This document shows positions 60,806-61,222 of a DNA stretch of 61,222 nt, one piece after another. Position 1 is the first letter of the stretch. Each line of letters starts with the position of its first letter. The position numbers were made by a program, and so were the translations under genes. The DNA is from Thauera butanivorans NBRC 103042 (GTDB lineage: Bacteria; Pseudomonadota; Gammaproteobacteria; Burkholderiales; Rhodocyclaceae). Where the stretch lies: the NCBI RefSeq assembly GCF_001591165.1, contig NZ_BCUG01000039.1, positions 1-61,222 of the forward strand, in the 5' to 3' direction. The notes under the pieces are model-generated. The model did no database searches and was not told the origin of the DNA. It saw only the letters and a program-made list of their open reading frames with translations.

Positions 60806-61222
60806 TCAGAGCGCCGCGGTCAGTTCCGGCACGACCTCGAACAGATCGCCCACCAGGCCGTAATCGGCCACCTGGAAGATCGGCGCCTCCGGGTCCTTGT
60901 TGATCGCCACGATCACCTTCGAGTCCTTCATCCCCGCCAGGTGCTGGATCGCCCCCGAGATGCCGATCGCGATGTACAGCTGCGGCGCGACGATCTTGCC
61001 CGTCTGGCCCACCTGGTAATCGTTGGGCACGAAGCCCGCATCGACCGCCGCACGGCTCGCGCCCAGTGCCGCGCCCAGCTTGTCCGCCAGCGGCTCGAGC
61101 AGCGTGTGGTAGTTCTCCCCGCTGCCCACGCCCCGGCCGCCCGAGACGATGACCTTGGCCGCACCCAGTTCAGGGCGCTCGCTCTTGGTCAGCTCGCGGC
61201 CGACCAGCGCCGCCACGCCCAA
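60806..61222 (-). CDS. etfA: Electron transfer flavoprotein alpha subunit, C-terminal part
   Basis: The right edge cuts the gene; about 138 C-terminal residues are seen. The FAD-binding signature is intact: [71 protein letters not shown]. EtfAB carries electrons from acyl-CoA dehydrogenases such as the neighbour to the respiratory quinone pool. EtfB is expected just outside the window. Confidence 0.95.
   Translation of the reverse strand: MGVAALVGRELTKSERPELGAAKVIVSGGRGVGSGENYHTLLEPLADKLGAALGASRAAVDAGFVPNDYQVGQTGKIVAPQLYIAIGISGAIQHLAGMKDSKVIVAINKDPEAPIFQVADYGLVGDLFEVVPELTAAL

Noticed and set aside
1-61222. CRISPR arrays, insertion sequences, rRNA or tRNA genes
   Set aside because: No regularly spaced repeats, transposase-like proteins or RNA gene signatures were noticed in reading both strands.

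Overview
The window looks like chromosomal DNA of a Rhodocyclales-type betaproteobacterium (Thauera, Azoarcus or Aromatoleum relatives). This rests on the high GC content, a housekeeping order typical of that group (radA, LysR, lplT, udg-rimI-tsaB, ompR-envZ, trHb, yciB-yciI-bolA-PPIase, acyl-CoA dehydrogenase near etfA), a PEP-CTERM protein and a Wzx/Wzy-type exopolysaccharide locus. The organism is inferred from gene content and protein style; no rRNA or tRNA gene was seen.

Region 1 (1 to about 26.6 kb) is the transfer half of an integrative conjugative element or integrated plasmid. Nineteen contiguous or overlapping genes on the minus strand (20.8 to 1.2 kb) encode an almost complete F-type mating-pair system. 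In transcription order they are a lytic transglycosylase, an OmpA-like lipoprotein, a small unknown protein, TraA pilin, TraL, TraE, TraK, TraB, DsbC, TraV, TraC, TrbI, an S26 peptidase, TraW, TraU, TrbC, TraN, an unknown exported protein, TraF, TraH and TraG. The plus strand carries an unknown protein, a MOBH relaxase (TraI), the coupling protein TraD and a DUF4400 membrane protein. The two divergent units are separated by 435 bp of repeat-rich DNA with large inverted repeats, the best candidate for oriT and/or the transfer operator. No integrase, maintenance gene or att site is visible; the element continues past the left edge and probably ends between 26.55 and 27.0 kb.

Region 2 (27.0 to 30.9 kb) holds meso-diaminopimelate dehydrogenase, a peptide deformylase, a PEP-CTERM surface protein, a low-molecular-weight tyrosine phosphatase and a SIMPL-domain protein.

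Region 3 (30.9 to 46.9 kb) is a minus-strand exopolysaccharide/capsule operon: Wza-like export lipoprotein, Wzc-like BY-kinase, a WecA-like initiating transferase with an unusual C-terminal extension, a TviB-type nucleotide-sugar 6-dehydrogenase, Wzx flippase, an ATP-grasp ligase, glycosyltransferases, a polymerase candidate and a heparinase-II/III-like lyase. A uronic-acid-containing polymer is the simplest reading: TviB makes the acid sugar, the ATP-grasp protein could amidate it and the lyase could cleave next to it. The phosphatase at 29.7 kb is the likely partner of the kinase.

Region 4 (47.0 to 61.2 kb) is housekeeping: DNA repair, tRNA modification, phospholipid recycling, an OmpR/EnvZ pair, truncated haemoglobin, septation protein A, BolA, a periplasmic foldase, an acyl-CoA dehydrogenase, a CbiM-like membrane protein and the C-terminal part of EtfA, cut by the right edge.

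One strong bidirectional terminator (58.2 kb), one good terminator (29.6 kb) and several perfect inverted repeats of unknown role are recorded separately. No CRISPR array, insertion sequence, tRNA or rRNA was recognised.
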